NCBI RefSeq assembly: GCF_001039355.2
Contig: NW_019775780.1
Location: forward strand, 248,001 to 312,000
From: Lingula anatina
Lineage: Eukaryota > Brachiopoda > Lingulata > Lingulida > Lingulidae
Direction of reading: 5' to 3'
DNA length: 64,000 nucleotides
In this document: piece after piece, positions 34,745 to 48,543 of the stretch
How positions within the stretch are numbered: position 1 is the stretch's first letter
Layout: each line of letters begins with the position of its first letter
Notes under the pieces: model-generated
Seen by the model: only the letters and a program-made list of their open reading frames with translations
Database searches by the model: none
What the model was told of the DNA's origin: nothing
Position numbers and translations under genes: made by a program

Positions 34745-37700
34745 TTAACATTGTAGTCTTTCTAGTTTTGCCTGGACCCCTTTGAATTCTGCAATGAGAG
34801 TCCTCACTGTGGTGTCTCCCCCAACAATGGACTGTAACTCAACCAGGTAGGCTGCCACATTGTCCAGGCAGGTAGTGGTGAAGGCACGCCTGAAGAAATA
34901 AAAATGAATAAAAACTACAACAGATTGTCTTATTATACATCAAAGAGCAAAACATACCTACCTTGAAAACTGCCCTTTTCATCTATGACTCCATGATTTT
35001 TGCTTGATCAGATTAAAATTCACCTCGTGTGCAATATTTGAACCATTTTTGTGAATATGGATGGAATCTAAAAATGGTACTACACTTGACTGAAAAATGT
35101 CACCTGAATGGACTGAAAGTTTGTATTTATAAGTAAATACAAACTGAAGTTTATAGTCTATATTTTGTCTCAAGAGCAATGCACAGTCCAGGATGGAGGA
35201 AAACATCCACGCTTCTCTTACCTTTCATATGCTGGCACAGTGTTTGGTGCATCTGTATAGCTTTCCACCAGGCACCGTAGCACAGTCAACAGATGCAGTG
35301 GTTTCCTCATGGCCTGCCAGTAGGGGTCCTTAAAAGGTCAATGAAATTAATTTCTGTATCAAAGCTCTATCTCTAGAGGATAAGTCATATAACAAGAAGA
35401 ATTCTAGAAACTCAAAGAAATAGTATATATAAGATTTGATCATATGAAAAACATATCATCTAACTCACAATAACATGTGAAGTTCATAATATTTGAATGC
35501 ATTTCATAAATCAAATGCTAGCCTGGTAATATATATATAATGTCTCAATAACTGCAGCATTTTACAGAGTACAGCGTGGAAATATGTTTCATATCTTACT
35601 TTTGACTTGAAGAGTCTGTCATAAACCTCTTGCAGCTTTGGCATGGACACACCTATCTGCTGTAAGGTGGTAAACACCCACTTGGAGTCAAAGCTATACT
35701 CGCAGCTCTTCTTCTCCAAATATTTCACCAGGAAAGCTGTACAAAAAAACAATTACAGAAAAAGTTTACTGCCACTTTCAAAAGGAGGATTCTTCAAAAA
35801 TGTCTTAATTTTATTACACTGCTTCGTCAATGTAATTATTATTATTATTATTATTAAACCACAATCAAAATGTCAAAATAAACATTGTGGACATGGATAT
35901 AGCAGTGATATGTTATAAACAGCCATACCTAATGGAAAGTATCTTTCTGTTGCACCATACAACTTTCCAAGTATCACCAATTTCTTGCTTATAGTGGCCA
36001 TGCGTGTCTGAGGCGCAGACGCCAGACTGTGTTCAAATTCTGAAAAAAAAAAAAAAAGTATATGAATGTAGGTAACTCTAATACCAAATCAGGTTTCTTA
36101 ATATTTTTCACTGTCTCACAATTTCTCGATTAAAAAAGAAAATGGACATTACATAACATTCAACCCACCCGCTTCAATTAAGGAGATATGTAATGGTGGG
36201 CTGTTTCTGTCCTGTTGTATAACTCTACCTTTATCCACAATGTCCTGCCACAGGGACTCCACTAGTGTTGGGTCATAATGTCCAGCACAATGGACTATGG
36301 CTAGCTTACACTCAGCCAGACCATATGGCTCTGCAAACTCTCCATAAAGCTGGAATAGAAAACAACAGTATTGTTATTGGCTGGGGTTAAAAGGAATTAA
36401 ACATTTTTAATTTGTCAATGAAAAAAAAAATGAATCACTACTTTTTGTAAATGACATCAGACCAAGTTAGAAAAAACCCACTAAAGAAAACAATAAGTGT
36501 ATTAAAGTATACTGATAAGAACAATTTTAAGATAAAAGAACTGAATTGGGCTAGAAGTTATATGCTGCACATATCTGGAGACCATACTCACTGTTGTAAT
36601 GTCCATGAGTTCAGAGTTCAGCCTGGAGATGCTGTCCTCAGTGTGATGTGACGGCAACTTGGAAACCATCTCCAACACCTGCAGTTGTATCCTGGCCACC
36701 TCCATCTTCTCTTCAAGCTCGTGCAAAAACTCACCCTCATTTGCAGAGCTGGTGCGCATGCTGGAGCTCTTAGCACACATGATTGCACGTGACAAGTATT
36801 CCAGTCTCTGTGGGAGAGGAATGTCCGTCCTGCGATATAAAAATGGTGGTTTATGTATAATGGATTTTGTTTTGGTTCTGCTGCTTCAATTATTTTCTTT
36901 GCTTTCAAAAGTAATAAGCTAAACATGCTTTTAGTATGTTGGCATATTGACAAATAACAATACATCTTTTAAAAAAATGGGTAAAAATGTCACACCCACC
37001 CTCTTCTCTCTGCCAGCTTGGCTTGTATCCTGGCAGCTGCAGTGAAGTTACGTGTTTTCTCATAGTATTTCCACAGGAGATCCAGGGTGTCCAGGTTGTC
37101 TGGCTGGTAGTTGGCTGTCTGCTTTAAGTAAGTCTCCAAGAAAGGGGATTGAACCTGGCGTGGGAAAGAGAGGAACAGAAAGCTGTAATTTTGAACAGTC
37201 TTTGGTGTCACTAAGTAAAACCCAAATAATAACAGAATCTGAAAATAATTTTGAAAATTCCCTGTAAACTTGCGCACATTCTTCGTTTAAGTCCATAAAC
37301 ATTCGATAATTATATTTATTCTATATATCTCAGTTGTCCTTTTATCTGAACTATATTTGATCACATACCTCTAATAATTTCTCTGTAAGATTCTCAGCTA
37401 TGAGCCACTCATATAATGCAACATGGAACACTTCATCTTCTGATTTCAGGCACAATTTGAATACCTGCTCAGTCTGGAAGTATGAAATAGAGTAGCATTA
37501 TGTGTATGGGCATATCCTACTGACCAAAAGGCACCACCCCCATTATGCTTGTCTATATGTTTAGTTTTAACTAACAATAACAACAGAGTGAAATGATAAA
37601 GGCAGATACTAAATTGCTAATTTGTAAAAATTATGAAAGCACTGCAGTTTCTTATCTAAACTTTCTCCTTACATATTGCTCTGCCTCTGTGTTGGTCAGC

Positions 37701-40700
37701 CTGTGAGGGTCGGGGGCTGGAGGGGGGCCGGGAGATCTGGGGACACTTGGGGCCTGAGGGTGGGACATACTGGTTGACAACAAGTAACTCAGCATCTCTG
37801 TAATGCACCTGTAGCAGTCCATCCTGTAAACAAATATCAACATTGCAATTAATTTTTATAGTTTGCAAGATGAAATTGATCTTTTGAAGATGTATGGAAG
37901 GTTTTATCTGCAAACTAATCCACTTTCAGTATTTAAACATGTTATAAGATGAAAATGTGTAATTCAGAAAATTCAATTTAGCATCACCTTAGACTGAAAG
38001 CCTGCCACCCCTGTGTGTCCTCTGGCTGCGCACCATTCTTATAGTGATGAAGTGCTAGTCCCTGGGGGTCCCTCTTACTGGCAGCCGTCAGACACAAGTC
38101 CACTATACCATCATAGTACCTAATGATAGAAATACAAAATATAACTAACAAATCATTCAAGTCAAAAAAACAATATCTGGATAAAGGAGTTCTTAATCTG
38201 AGTTCATTGTTTTAAAAGATTGAAGGTTCTTACTCAGTAAACACACCAGGTTGTGACCATACCGAGTATGAGGGTATGATATCAATATGGACAATTATCA
38301 GTCATAGACTGTACTGGGGTTTTATGCCTTATATCAACAGCCAATTCAAAATCTGGGCATTAGCTACTACAAAGTTCATATTCACCTCATTCTATGACTA
38401 CAGGCAAGTCCAAACATACCTTACACTGCTCAGCTGTCCACACACTACAGGCAAGTCCAACTGCTGTGGGATCTGTTTATACATCAGAAGAGCTTCTCTA
38501 AGCAGGCGATCTCTCTCATACTTGTTCTGAGTGATTTTTGCTGACTGAAGTAGTTCATTTGCCTGAAGTACACAAAATGCTCATGTTACAAAGTTTTCAA
38601 TTCATAATCTTAGCGATAATAGTATTGAGGCTGTGTTATTTGAAAAATTAAAACATGTCACTTGGTAATATGTCATGATTGATGCAATAAATAGCTAACT
38701 TTCAATCAGAACAGATTTTTTAAACACTTTGCAAAATAGTATTTCTTCTTTAATTCAATGAAATTACATTACTTTTCTGCAAAAATAGCCGTGGCTATAT
38801 ATGTTTCCATCTTACTTTTGATGCAACAGCATCTTCTGTGCTGTACAAAGATGGACACACTTCTCTGAGCTTACTGCTGATCGCATCTGTGGTAGCATTG
38901 TCTCCTAGGTAACGCTTGATTAAGCAGCTAATCAGAGCACAACAGATCTGAAAATTGTAAGTAGCATATCAACATCACCAGCTTGCCCATCTAGGTCAAG
39001 GCCAATTAAACAGTCGTTTTAAATAATCCAGAGTAACCTCCAGGTGCAAGTTGATGGCAAAATGATAAAAAATGTGAACAAAATGGCTTTCAGGGCCTAA
39101 TCTTAGCACTTGGTGAAAATAGAAATCCTAAGCCTACTAACACATCACCCTGAACTCACCTCCTTCCCATGTACTACAAAATTTTTAAAGGTCATGCTCC
39201 TCAGCTGGTTTTGTTGGTCCTGGGGAGAGAAAAACAATGCAATCAAGAAAGAAAATAAAAAAAATATGTGAACCTAATTCATAAGTTTCTCACTCTGAAA
39301 AAGTCACCCAAATGTTCTTAATGGTTTGTACAGTAGAACTTACGAGTCAAAGCTATTTCCTTCCCATACCTTGAAATGCAATCATAACATCAACTGAAAT
39401 AATCAACAAATACACTGCAAAAAAGCCCTACTTGTGTTAATTCTCCTGCTACCACATGGAACTGATGGTCACACACTATCTTCCACAGCCCCAGGACTTC
39501 ACACATCCTCTCAATCAGCTGCTCCATCTGTTGTGTGGATATCTTCTCTTGAGTCTGCAGCTCAGCTAAACACAGCAATAAGATTTTGAATTGGAGTCAG
39601 TGTCTCCTTAGTGGCACACTGCATTTTCGTAATACAGAAAGGTCATTGAAAAACAGTTTTTGAACTTACTGAAAAAGATTCTAAGCATACAAATGGTAGC
39701 CATGTATGTGGTAGTCAACTGGGTTAACCAAGAAGCAAGACTCATTTAGAACTATTCTTATGCCAGTACATACGACTACGACTCTGAAATGGTAAATCAC
39801 ATATGTTGCTGCAGTACTGAACAAACATTTCATATTTCAGTTTAATGCCCTAAATTGAGAATGATATTTTAAACATAAAATCCATTTAACCATATATGAT
39901 GCACATATTCTCACCTTGATACCTGCGCCTGGCCTGCTCATCCATGGCACCATCAGGTCTGGGGAGGGTACCCCTTGGAGTGAACCCTGGGGTCATGCTG
40001 TAATGGAAACAACACACCAAATTATTCCAGATATTTTGTGAGACACTATTATTTTTTAAGTAATGCACCATAAAGGAATTCATTATATCATTTCTTTAAA
40101 AAAATGCAACTTTAAAGCATATTCATAATCTTTTAGAAGCATACTACATGCTTCACAGCAAGATACACATTGTGGATTCTCAGTTGTAAAAGCAATTGAA
40201 AATTCAATCTTTAAAAATTAAGAAAAAATTGTTTTAACTCATTTTCATTACATTTTTATTAACAAACTATATAAATAACTGACACCAACTTGCTATTCAC
40301 TGGAAGAAACTGGAATTTTTCTCTTTTCAAATAAAATTTACCTGTCTGTCATGACGGGAATGGTGAATTGTGAATGTGCCTGGATGAAATCATTGAGATC
40401 TGACAACTGCTCCGTAAACCAACCCAGGTCTTCACTGCTCAGGCGACTGCCAATCTGGAAGATAGGAACATAACTTATCTATAGTATAAGACGTAGACCT
40501 TTTATTTTGTATTAACGACATAAACATATAATAAAAGGCTCACATTGCAGGGGTAATATTAAACTATTCATTACATGTCTGACATTGTCGAACACACTAC
40601 TTTTTTTGTGAATTCTAGCGTTTAATGAGACAACCAAATAACACTTACAATTTCTTTCTGTCCTTGCTTGCCTTGAACTGTGAAAGTGTTGACTACCCTA

Positions 40701-41971
40701 TAGTCCCAGAGGGGTCTGCAAAAAAGAACACAGCAATAATTTAAAAAACTGTTAAATATATATATATGCCATCAAAATTTTTCTTTTTTGAGAAAACGGC
40801 ACACATCTGACTACTACATCTTTCAAAGATTTCATGCAGACCTTGCTATCAGTTCATATACATATACACTGATTTATTCAAGGCACTGAATCATGGGGAT
40901 AAACCCATACTACAACCAAAAGAATAATTCATTGCACCCAATTTTACAGGATTGAGAAATGCCAAGTCACTTTTTATGGAATCTTACCGTACAATTCTCC
41001 CCACATATAGACACAGGCCATCATGTTTACCAGAGAACATCATTTCATGAGCCAAGCCACTGGTGAATGTTGACTGCTGCTGTTGTTGTTGTTGCTGTTG
41101 TTGTGGTTGTTGACCAAAACCACTTGTGATAGGTGTAGACATCTGATTAGGGTGCATCCCTAGGTAAGACAAAAAGATCATGAATTAGCACAAGGCATTT
41201 TTAAAAATCTGCTTTCGGGTTTTTCTATAAATCAGAAGCACATTGATTTTGTTGAAACTGCAAACAAAGCTGCAGAGTTTGTTGCCATGAAAGAGTTTCT
41301 AAACTTCAAGCACTGTAAAGATGATCAATAAGTGTATTAGCCACACATACACAGCAGCATGCATGCCTACCTGGTGCAGGAGTTGTGAAACCACTAAAGC
41401 TTGTCTGTCCGGGGCCTGGGGAAGCAAAGCCACTAGTGCCTGTTAACACAGCATGGTAAAAGCTCAAACAAACCATTTATTGTGCAACATACACACATAA
41501 GGTTTAATATGTAGTGCAAATATTTGGTTAAATTCTCATAATTCATTTTGACATTCAAAGCTAGAAGAAAAAAATCACTGGATTATGACAAAAAATGCAT
41601 GGTGTTGCATCATTCTAAAAAGCAACACTACATGGGAGACCCAATGAATTAACCAATCTAACTAAAAAAAGCAAGACTAAAGGGGAGTCACAATGAATTA
41701 ACCTTTCTAACTACAAATAACAATGATAATAGCATAATGAATGCAAAATGTCATGAGCTGAAAAGGCCCTTTGAAACTACTTTACAACTACTATATAAGG
41801 TACTAGCTTATACTAACCTAAAGTGCTAGTGTTGCCATGGAAAGTGGGTCCTATATTGCTTGGTGGTGGATTTCCCCCTAGGCTGTATTGGGCTTCTCCC
41901 CCATACAGGAAAAATGCCCTTGCAGCCCAGTCTGCAACCTAGTAGTAAACAACATTTTATATTTACAAAAA

Positions 41972-42028
<57 letters not shown>

Positions 42029-45000
42029 AAATATGCACTGTAGAAAAATTATGCCATCAAAGAAGTCATTATGATCTATTTATCATGAACACATCTATAT
42101 CCTTTGTATTAACAACTGCAAAGCAATATTTTGATTATTTCAGATATATTCTGATAAGGATTTAAAATATACATATCATTGGTTTTCTCATTTTGACTTC
42201 TTGTACCAAGTAAATATTCTTGTCTCTAAACAAAGTTTCATAAATCCTACCTGTTTGTCAACAGCAAGCTTGGAGCAGGCTAAGATGAGGCATGTAGCAC
42301 AAGCCTGGTCAGCCTGGAAATATTGGGAAAAGGTTAAAATATTCATAAAGCATTTTTAGATAGCACAAAATGCTACATACAAAATATAATATGGATTTTC
42401 ATCCAAGTGTTGCGATTGTTAAACTGCTTACCCTGTGTAGTTTAAAGAAAGCCTTGACTTCTTCAGAGTCTGGTCCATTGTTATTTAACAACAGCTGTCT
42501 CAACTGGTCAACTGGACGTAGCTTGTTCATTAGATGGCTTCCCTAAGTAATCAAAGAAAATCAGTAGAGCTCATTTTTGTATCTAGTTTGTATTTAACAA
42601 AGTATAAGAAATAGAGAAGAAATTCCAACTGCATTTTTCTTATGAAATAATTTATGCTCACTGCAGGCTTACCATCATCAAAATAATTTCATACATCTTT
42701 ACTGAACCTTGAAACCAAAACTAGCCATAAAATGATAAAATCTCATAATATGATTCCTGACAAATAAATAATCTGTAGAATCATTGAAATATAATTCTCT
42801 TTAATATCATTCCCTATACATCACAGATTCATGGGTGAAAGCTGTAAAAACTGAAAATCCTGAAAACCTAGGTTGCAATGTCTCATTGCATTTAAACCAT
42901 GTAAAAAATAGCTCTATCAAAATGAGCACCAAAAATCCTGAAACCAGGCATAATCCTGAAAAGTTTCACCCATACATCTTAACTATACCTGAGCAGTTAG
43001 CAGCACAAATCTCCTCACAGGTTCCATGTGTTGTGTGACCACCAGAGGGGGGTCAATGGTAGGCATACCCAGGGGATCACTGGGTACCCCTAGTCCATAC
43101 AGGGGGAGGGGGACCTCACATATAGCCCAGGTCCTGCCATCTATAGGGGCAGAGGCAGTAGTTTCCATCAGCTGGGATTGGAAAGGAAAGGTGTCTGGAC
43201 TGAGGGCCCACAACAGGTCATTATCCTCAGACTGGGAGGCTGCCAGGAGAAGGGTTCCTATTGGAAAAGTTGTCATCTTATATTCAACCATCACATATTG
43301 GGAATAAAATGTTATACATTGATAAACAACAGTGGCTTGAAAGTGGTTGTGAACAAATTACTAGATGACATTTAATAAAATGACTTCTAAGTAGCAACAA
43401 AATATGTTAACAGTGAGAATGGCAATATGAATAAATATGTAAATTTTACCTTATCTCAATATTTTAACATGATTATTTTGATATTAAAATCAAGTATGCA
43501 TTAACTACAAATGTTTTCTTTCCTTTGCAAAAACACAAAATCTAACCTCTTTTATAATGTGCCATGTGAGAGTTTGTTGGTCTTTGCTGTGTAGAAATGG
43601 CAGAAAATCCAGGAGGCAGGCGTACATGAAGGAGTGAAAGCATACTTGGGCGACTACGTGTCTCACCAAAGTAACAGGTGGTGAAATACAACCTTACACC
43701 TGAAATTTTCAATACAAATATTTCTTTGTGTGTTCGTGATTTGTCAAAAGCATAGAAGTGAATAATAAATAAGATAAACAATATAAGAGAAGTATCACGT
43801 AGTAACATGAGTCACATGACAATAAATTAACGTCAATATACATTAGATACAATATATTGCAGTTCATCCATATATTTGTGACAATGATGCTGTTGCCATA
43901 AAAAAATGATTACTTAGTGACAAAGAACAAAGCAGACCCAAACTCTACCTGTATGCGTGACAGCAATTAGATGGACATTTGTTGACTCATTTCTTGTGAC
44001 AGCTGCTATGTGGATTATAGGTTTAAAATTTGAACGATCAATTGTTCTGAAATATATGGGAGAAAAAAACATGCCTCATATTAGAAAATCCATGTTACAG
44101 ACTAAAGACTGCATTGAAAATATTTCCAATTATGATCTGTATAATTTTGCATGGGCTCAATTAGGTTCATAAAAAACTTAAAAAGAGTTACCCAAGACAG
44201 AAAACAGATCATTTTGATATGGTTATAGACACTTTATCTTCCTCTCATAGGCTGACAGGAGGAAATGGGTGCAAAAAACACACCCACTTACCTAGCTACT
44301 AAGGCAGCATTCTGTAAAATAGTTGTTTGTGTGATTGCAGCAACTCTGCTCATTCCCTGGCCATCCTGTCCCAAGTCAAACACCTGCAATCATATCCCAA
44401 GTTCATGGTTTCTTCCCATAAAAACAATGTTGTTTCAATAAAAAATGTTTACTAAAAATTACTCAGAATACAGTATTGAAACTTTAGAAATTCATTAAGC
44501 TGACATTGTTAACTTTCTCTGACCTGAATAGTGCCTTTTTCTGATCTTGTATATAGAATATGTCTGCTCTCATCTAAACTGATTTGGATAAGTGGATCTG
44601 GAATAAACAAATTAATGGAATTAACCGAAAAAGTTTTTTCACTGTACCATATCTTTACCTTCAAATAATCAATTTTTCACACACTATAATATATAAAATC
44701 CTTTTTCCACAAATAAATAAATTGATAAAAATTCAAATTCAAATAAAAAATAAATGAATAAAAAAGCCCACATAAATGGACAAGGAACATGCAGCATGGC
44801 TTCTCTTGCTAACATAATATTACCAAAGGCTTAAGATATTTCTAAGGTCAACTCATCAACTCACCATCTTCAGCAAATGAGAAGTTTAAAAATGATGGCA
44901 CCAGGAAGGACAGAGAGCTTGTAGAATGGTTGATCTTCCTGCATCTTCGACTAAACCAGCCATCCTCAGCCTGAATAATGGAAAGACAAAACACAAGATA

Positions 45001-46992
45001 TACATCAGAAAATGTCCATGCAAAAAGAACTTCAAGTTGCTAAACCACTTTGAATTCTAAATACAGTTCAAACCCTTTCACCTTAAAATGTGATGAAAAT
45101 GTTGCGAGGCATAATCTAACTAAAATGCATGTCATACAAACATTTATGTTTATTATTATTATTATCATCATCAATATGCTTTGAAGTAGCAAGCTTAAAA
45201 ATACCTGGTATGCCAATTCATAGAGACAGCCATCTTTTCCTGTCATGAAGATCCTTCCACTCTCTGTGCCAGAGATACTCAGGATGTAGGTGTTGTCTGT
45301 GGGAACAGTAAACAGAGGATCAGGGAGGAGGTGCATCTCCCCAAAACCTGGGTCTGTGATTGGATCTGGAATTAATTCATGTCACAGTTTATATAAAAAA
45401 ACCCAAATGGAAGTCAATTTCTATCACAAAGCCTCTGTGAATTTAAAGAATTTGGAAAATAGTCAATCAGTAGGAAAATTTCCAGTAAAACAAAATTTCT
45501 AGTTACAGCAATAACAGATTATAGTTTCACAAACTTACATTTATAAAAATTTACTGTGTACGGTAAGGATATACTCACCTAGATGTGGACTTGAAAAACT
45601 AACTCCAAGAAGGACAATGTCCACTGGTGTGGTCAGGCACAGGAGGTAGTGGATGTGAGGCTGGAATATTCCTGTGAGAAACATCAAATAGATTTGCAAT
45701 GGAAGGTATCTCAAATACGAGTTGCTTTTTTTATTCTATTAGTACAATACATCCTGTTTACATCCCTGAGATACAAGTGAATATCTTCCCAGGTGGAATG
45801 TCAGATTCCATTTAATCTGCTGTTTACACAAACATAACAAACTCCCTGAATTCAGCACTTCCTTACCTTGCTTTGGTTTAACAAGACCTGCACTGAGAAT
45901 GGTTTCATTCAAACCATCAAAATAGGCAAGATCACCCCTGTAACAAACAGTGTCACAATTATGGTTTGAAATATAAAAATTGCATCTGTGACTGACAAAA
46001 ACCTCATATTATGATATCCTTCGAAGTAGGAAAAGATAAAAAATGAAAGTTTTTCTTCAAATACATATCTGTTATAGAGAACTTAAGTAACTTACCCATG
46101 TTCATAGTTCCATACAAATATATCACTGTCTATGGACAGCCAGGCTCTGCTGATTTCTGGGAACAGACCCATCATACAGTTACACTGCATATCTGGGGGA
46201 ATGTTAAGGAAAACCAGCCAAAGCTTTTAACATTTACACCTTAATTTTATAGCAAAGTAATATAGTTATTTTTCATAATATATATGAGGTATTCTCTAAG
46301 TTTGCTTAAATTAGAAGTTGACAATAATATTATAGATTTTGCTCAAGTTATAGTCCAATCTTTCAGTGTTCATAATTAGGAAGTGTATGATAGTATTTTA
46401 ATATACTAATTCATAAGCTGAGCAGATAAACACATTTAAAGCTTTAGATTCAACTGAAGGATACGTCCAAACTGTTCCACCAGCTCAGGAGGCAAAGGAA
46501 CTCTTTTGACTGTGCTAAGTTCAGGAAGTGAAACGAGACCAGCTCTGGTATCTGTGATGCTTGGATAGTCATAGTCATTTAACCCACTAGCTGTAGGCAG
46601 TTCTAGAAAATATAGAAATGAAGATTTTAAATTCAAATAAAAAGCAGTATCATGATACCTTATAAACTGAAAAAGAAAATGGCTGTGATGTTTACACTAG
46701 TTGAATTCACAACCATCTTTCTGGATAATAAAAACAATAACAGCATTTAATTTGAACTGAACATTTCAATTGATAAATATAATCCAATATTCAAAAAATC
46801 AATTATCACCAACAAAAGAATCTTTTAAAAAGCACTATACTTACTGTGAGATTGCACTTTGAGTAAGTCTGTGAGATCACCATGTCTTTTATCTGCTAGT
46901 AGTTGTCTGTCAACTATGCCAGCAGCTGATTCCACTGCATCAGCCAGGCTGGCTTGAGACAAGGTTTGATTACCCAGAAATGATGAGGACAT
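34745..46992 (-). CDS. NUP155: NUP155 nuclear pore complex scaffold protein, 34 coding exons
   Basis: Thirty-four minus-strand exons, from ATG at 46992 (exon 1 46992-46845) to TAA at 34745 (exon 34 34889-34745), join without a frame break to 1389 residues; human NUP155 has 1391. Matches to NUP155 include [72 protein letters not shown] and the end [10 protein letters not shown]. The N-terminal half would be the beta-propeller, the C-terminal half the alpha-helical stack. The protein is a structural nucleoporin of the inner ring complex, needed for pore assembly at the nuclear envelope. Exon 17 (41159-40988) carries a Gln run (QQP then ten Q) not in the vertebrate protein, and exon 16 is a Gly/Ser/Thr-rich insert. 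Donor sites of exons 2 and 8 are weak (GTATCC, GTCAGA) but give the right frame. It is divergent from RIMOC1. Confidence 0.97.
41968..42024. repeat. (AAAT)n microsatellite in a NUP155 intron
   Basis: About fourteen AAAT units here; the equivalent site in copy B (near 50168) has only about three, as expected for allelic microsatellite variation. Confidence 0.9.
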
Positions 46993-47995
46993 GTTGCTTT
47001 CAAACAGAAATGCTCAAAATTTTAAGACCTGCTATCTGAAAGAAAAAAAATTGAAAATTGTAATTTATCAACCAAATGGCTGTTCTTACTTTGTAATGAT
47101 TCACAAGTGATGTCATACAGTGAGGTTGGGAGATGTCAGTTCTACATCCTCCATTAATATCTTACTTAGTAATTGCACTCACTGCAATTCAAGACTGGGG
47201 AAAGATTGAGGTCAGTCTTTCTATCATTTTCAATCATATAAAAATTTGCCTATTTTTGGTCTGACATGCTAGGCACTTACTTGTACCTTGGGCAGAAATT
47301 GAGGAAAATAGATAGGTATACAAGTTACACGTGTGCTTGATTAAGGACAATGTACTGCAAAAGTGCATAATTTTTAAAACAGACACTGAGTCTGAAGAAC
47401 CATGGGATTCACTTAGAAAAATTCATCAACAGAAATAAAGAGTGGGTAGTTTAATTGAGGTCACAAACCCCATTTTTGGGTCACTTACACGTTCTGGACA
47501 AGATGACAATTAAGATGAATTTTTCTACAGAACAGATCTACAAGTGTGACAACGACTGTCACTGTGTCGTCAGGCGGTTTTTCAATATTTTCAAAGGCTG
47601 ATTGGTGATAATCAGCCATCACATACTTTCTTTCATTGTTAAATCAATATATAAGCGTAAAACTCACCGAAAGAAACAACTGCAATCGAACAAAGCACCT
47701 TAATTAATAGCTTTCACATTCCATCCTCCCGCCGCATGGAGGGCGCCATTTTTTGAGAGTTTGCTTGAGATTAACCCGAAATATGTGATAAAAGCGATTA
47801 AGATTGAAGTCAAATCTAGTAGTTGCTGATACGGTGATAATGATTAGGATTTTTTATCTAAAAAAGGATTATTTCTTCCAAACTGTTTTGCGAAAAACTA
47901 AAAATTACAACAATAATATCATATATTTTATTCCATGTAAAGGACAATCCATCTTGTATTTAGTCGAACAAATTTCATCATGTGACTTGTTCAAA
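46993..47995. promoter_or_regulatory. Divergent NUP155 / RIMOC1 promoter region (copy A)
   Basis: About 1.0 kb separates the two start codons. The core near 47700-47760 is GC-richer than its surroundings, with CCTCCCGCCGC followed by GGCGCCATTTTTTG (47742-47755), a YY1-like site in inverse orientation that also resembles an E2F site. No TATA box is obvious. A shared promoter is inferred from the head-to-head layout. Confidence 0.6.
47531..47538. other. Empty transposon target site (AACAGATC)
   Basis: The single AACAGATC here is the unoccupied form of the site that is duplicated around the 174-bp element at 55874-56047 in copy B. Confidence 0.9.
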
Positions 47996-48002
47996 ATGGC
48001 GG
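47993..48002 (+). promoter_or_regulatory. YY1-like motif overlapping the RIMOC1 start codon
   Basis: AAAATGGCGG contains the ATG of RIMOC1. YY1 sites around start codons are a known feature of housekeeping genes. The same motif is in copy B at 56509-56518. Confidence 0.5.
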
Positions 48003-48104
48003 AGTGCAATACCGAAGCGCGGCTGCTAGGGAATGCATCGGGATTGAAAGAAACCTTCCAAGTTCTTAGTCAAAAGATTGACAAGTTGTACTCTGAATCC
48101 CAAG
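47996..48104 (+). CDS. RIMOC1: RIMOC1 exon 1, copy A (partial, cut by assembly join)
   Basis: Codes for MAECNTEARLLGNASGLKET and the next 16 residues, identical at protein level to exon 1 of the complete copy at 56512. A normal GTAAAC donor follows. The intron runs into the N at 48210, after which sequence jumps back to NUP155 intron 19, so no other RIMOC1 exons belong to this copy. Most likely one haplotype's truncated end rather than a real broken gene. Confidence 0.9.
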
Positions 48105-48209
48105 GTAAACTTAGTTTTTTATTTTTAAGCTACTGTAGTTGTATCTTTAAGCGTATCGCTCAGAATAGCAGTTGCAAATGTAGATCTTGGGAGGGTGGTT
48201 GGATTCGGT

Positions 48210-48210
48210 N
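48210..48210. other. Single-N join between the two block copies
   Basis: One undetermined base separates RIMOC1 intron 1 sequence on the left from NUP155 intron 19 sequence on the right. A breakpoint exactly at an N is what a scaffolding join of two overlapping contigs produces. Confidence 0.9.
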
Positions 48211-48543
48211 AACACACCAAATTATTCCAGATATTTTGTGAGACACTATTATTTTTTAAGTAATGCACCATAAAGGAATTCATTATATCATTTCTTTAAA
48301 AAAATGCAACTTTAAAGCATATTCATAATCTTTTAGAAGCATACTACATGCTTCACAGCAAGATACACATTGTGGATTTTCAGTTGTAAAAGCAACTGAA
48401 AATTCAATCTTTAAAAATTAAGAAAAAATTGTTTTAACTCATTTTCATTACATTTTTATTAACAAACTCTATATAAATAACTGACACCAACTTGCTATTC
48501 ACTGGAAGAAACTGGAATTTTTCTCTTTTCAAATAAAATTTAC

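Larger units (their letters stand above)
40011..48209. repeat. Duplicated block, copy A
   Basis: From NUP155 intron 19 through NUP155 exon 1 and into RIMOC1 intron 1. The whole block, introns included, recurs at 48211-56725 with only small differences. It ends at the single N at 48210. Confidence 0.93.

Noticed and set aside
38399-38462. 17-base repeat (TTGGACTTGCCTGTAGT on the minus strand) in NUP155 exon 24 and just inside the next intron
   Set aside because: Too short to suggest more than a small local duplication; it does not alter the splice frame.
42983-43307. Overlapping open frames on both strands at NUP155 exon 12
   Set aside because: The plus-strand frame is a shadow of the minus-strand exon, seen again in copy B.
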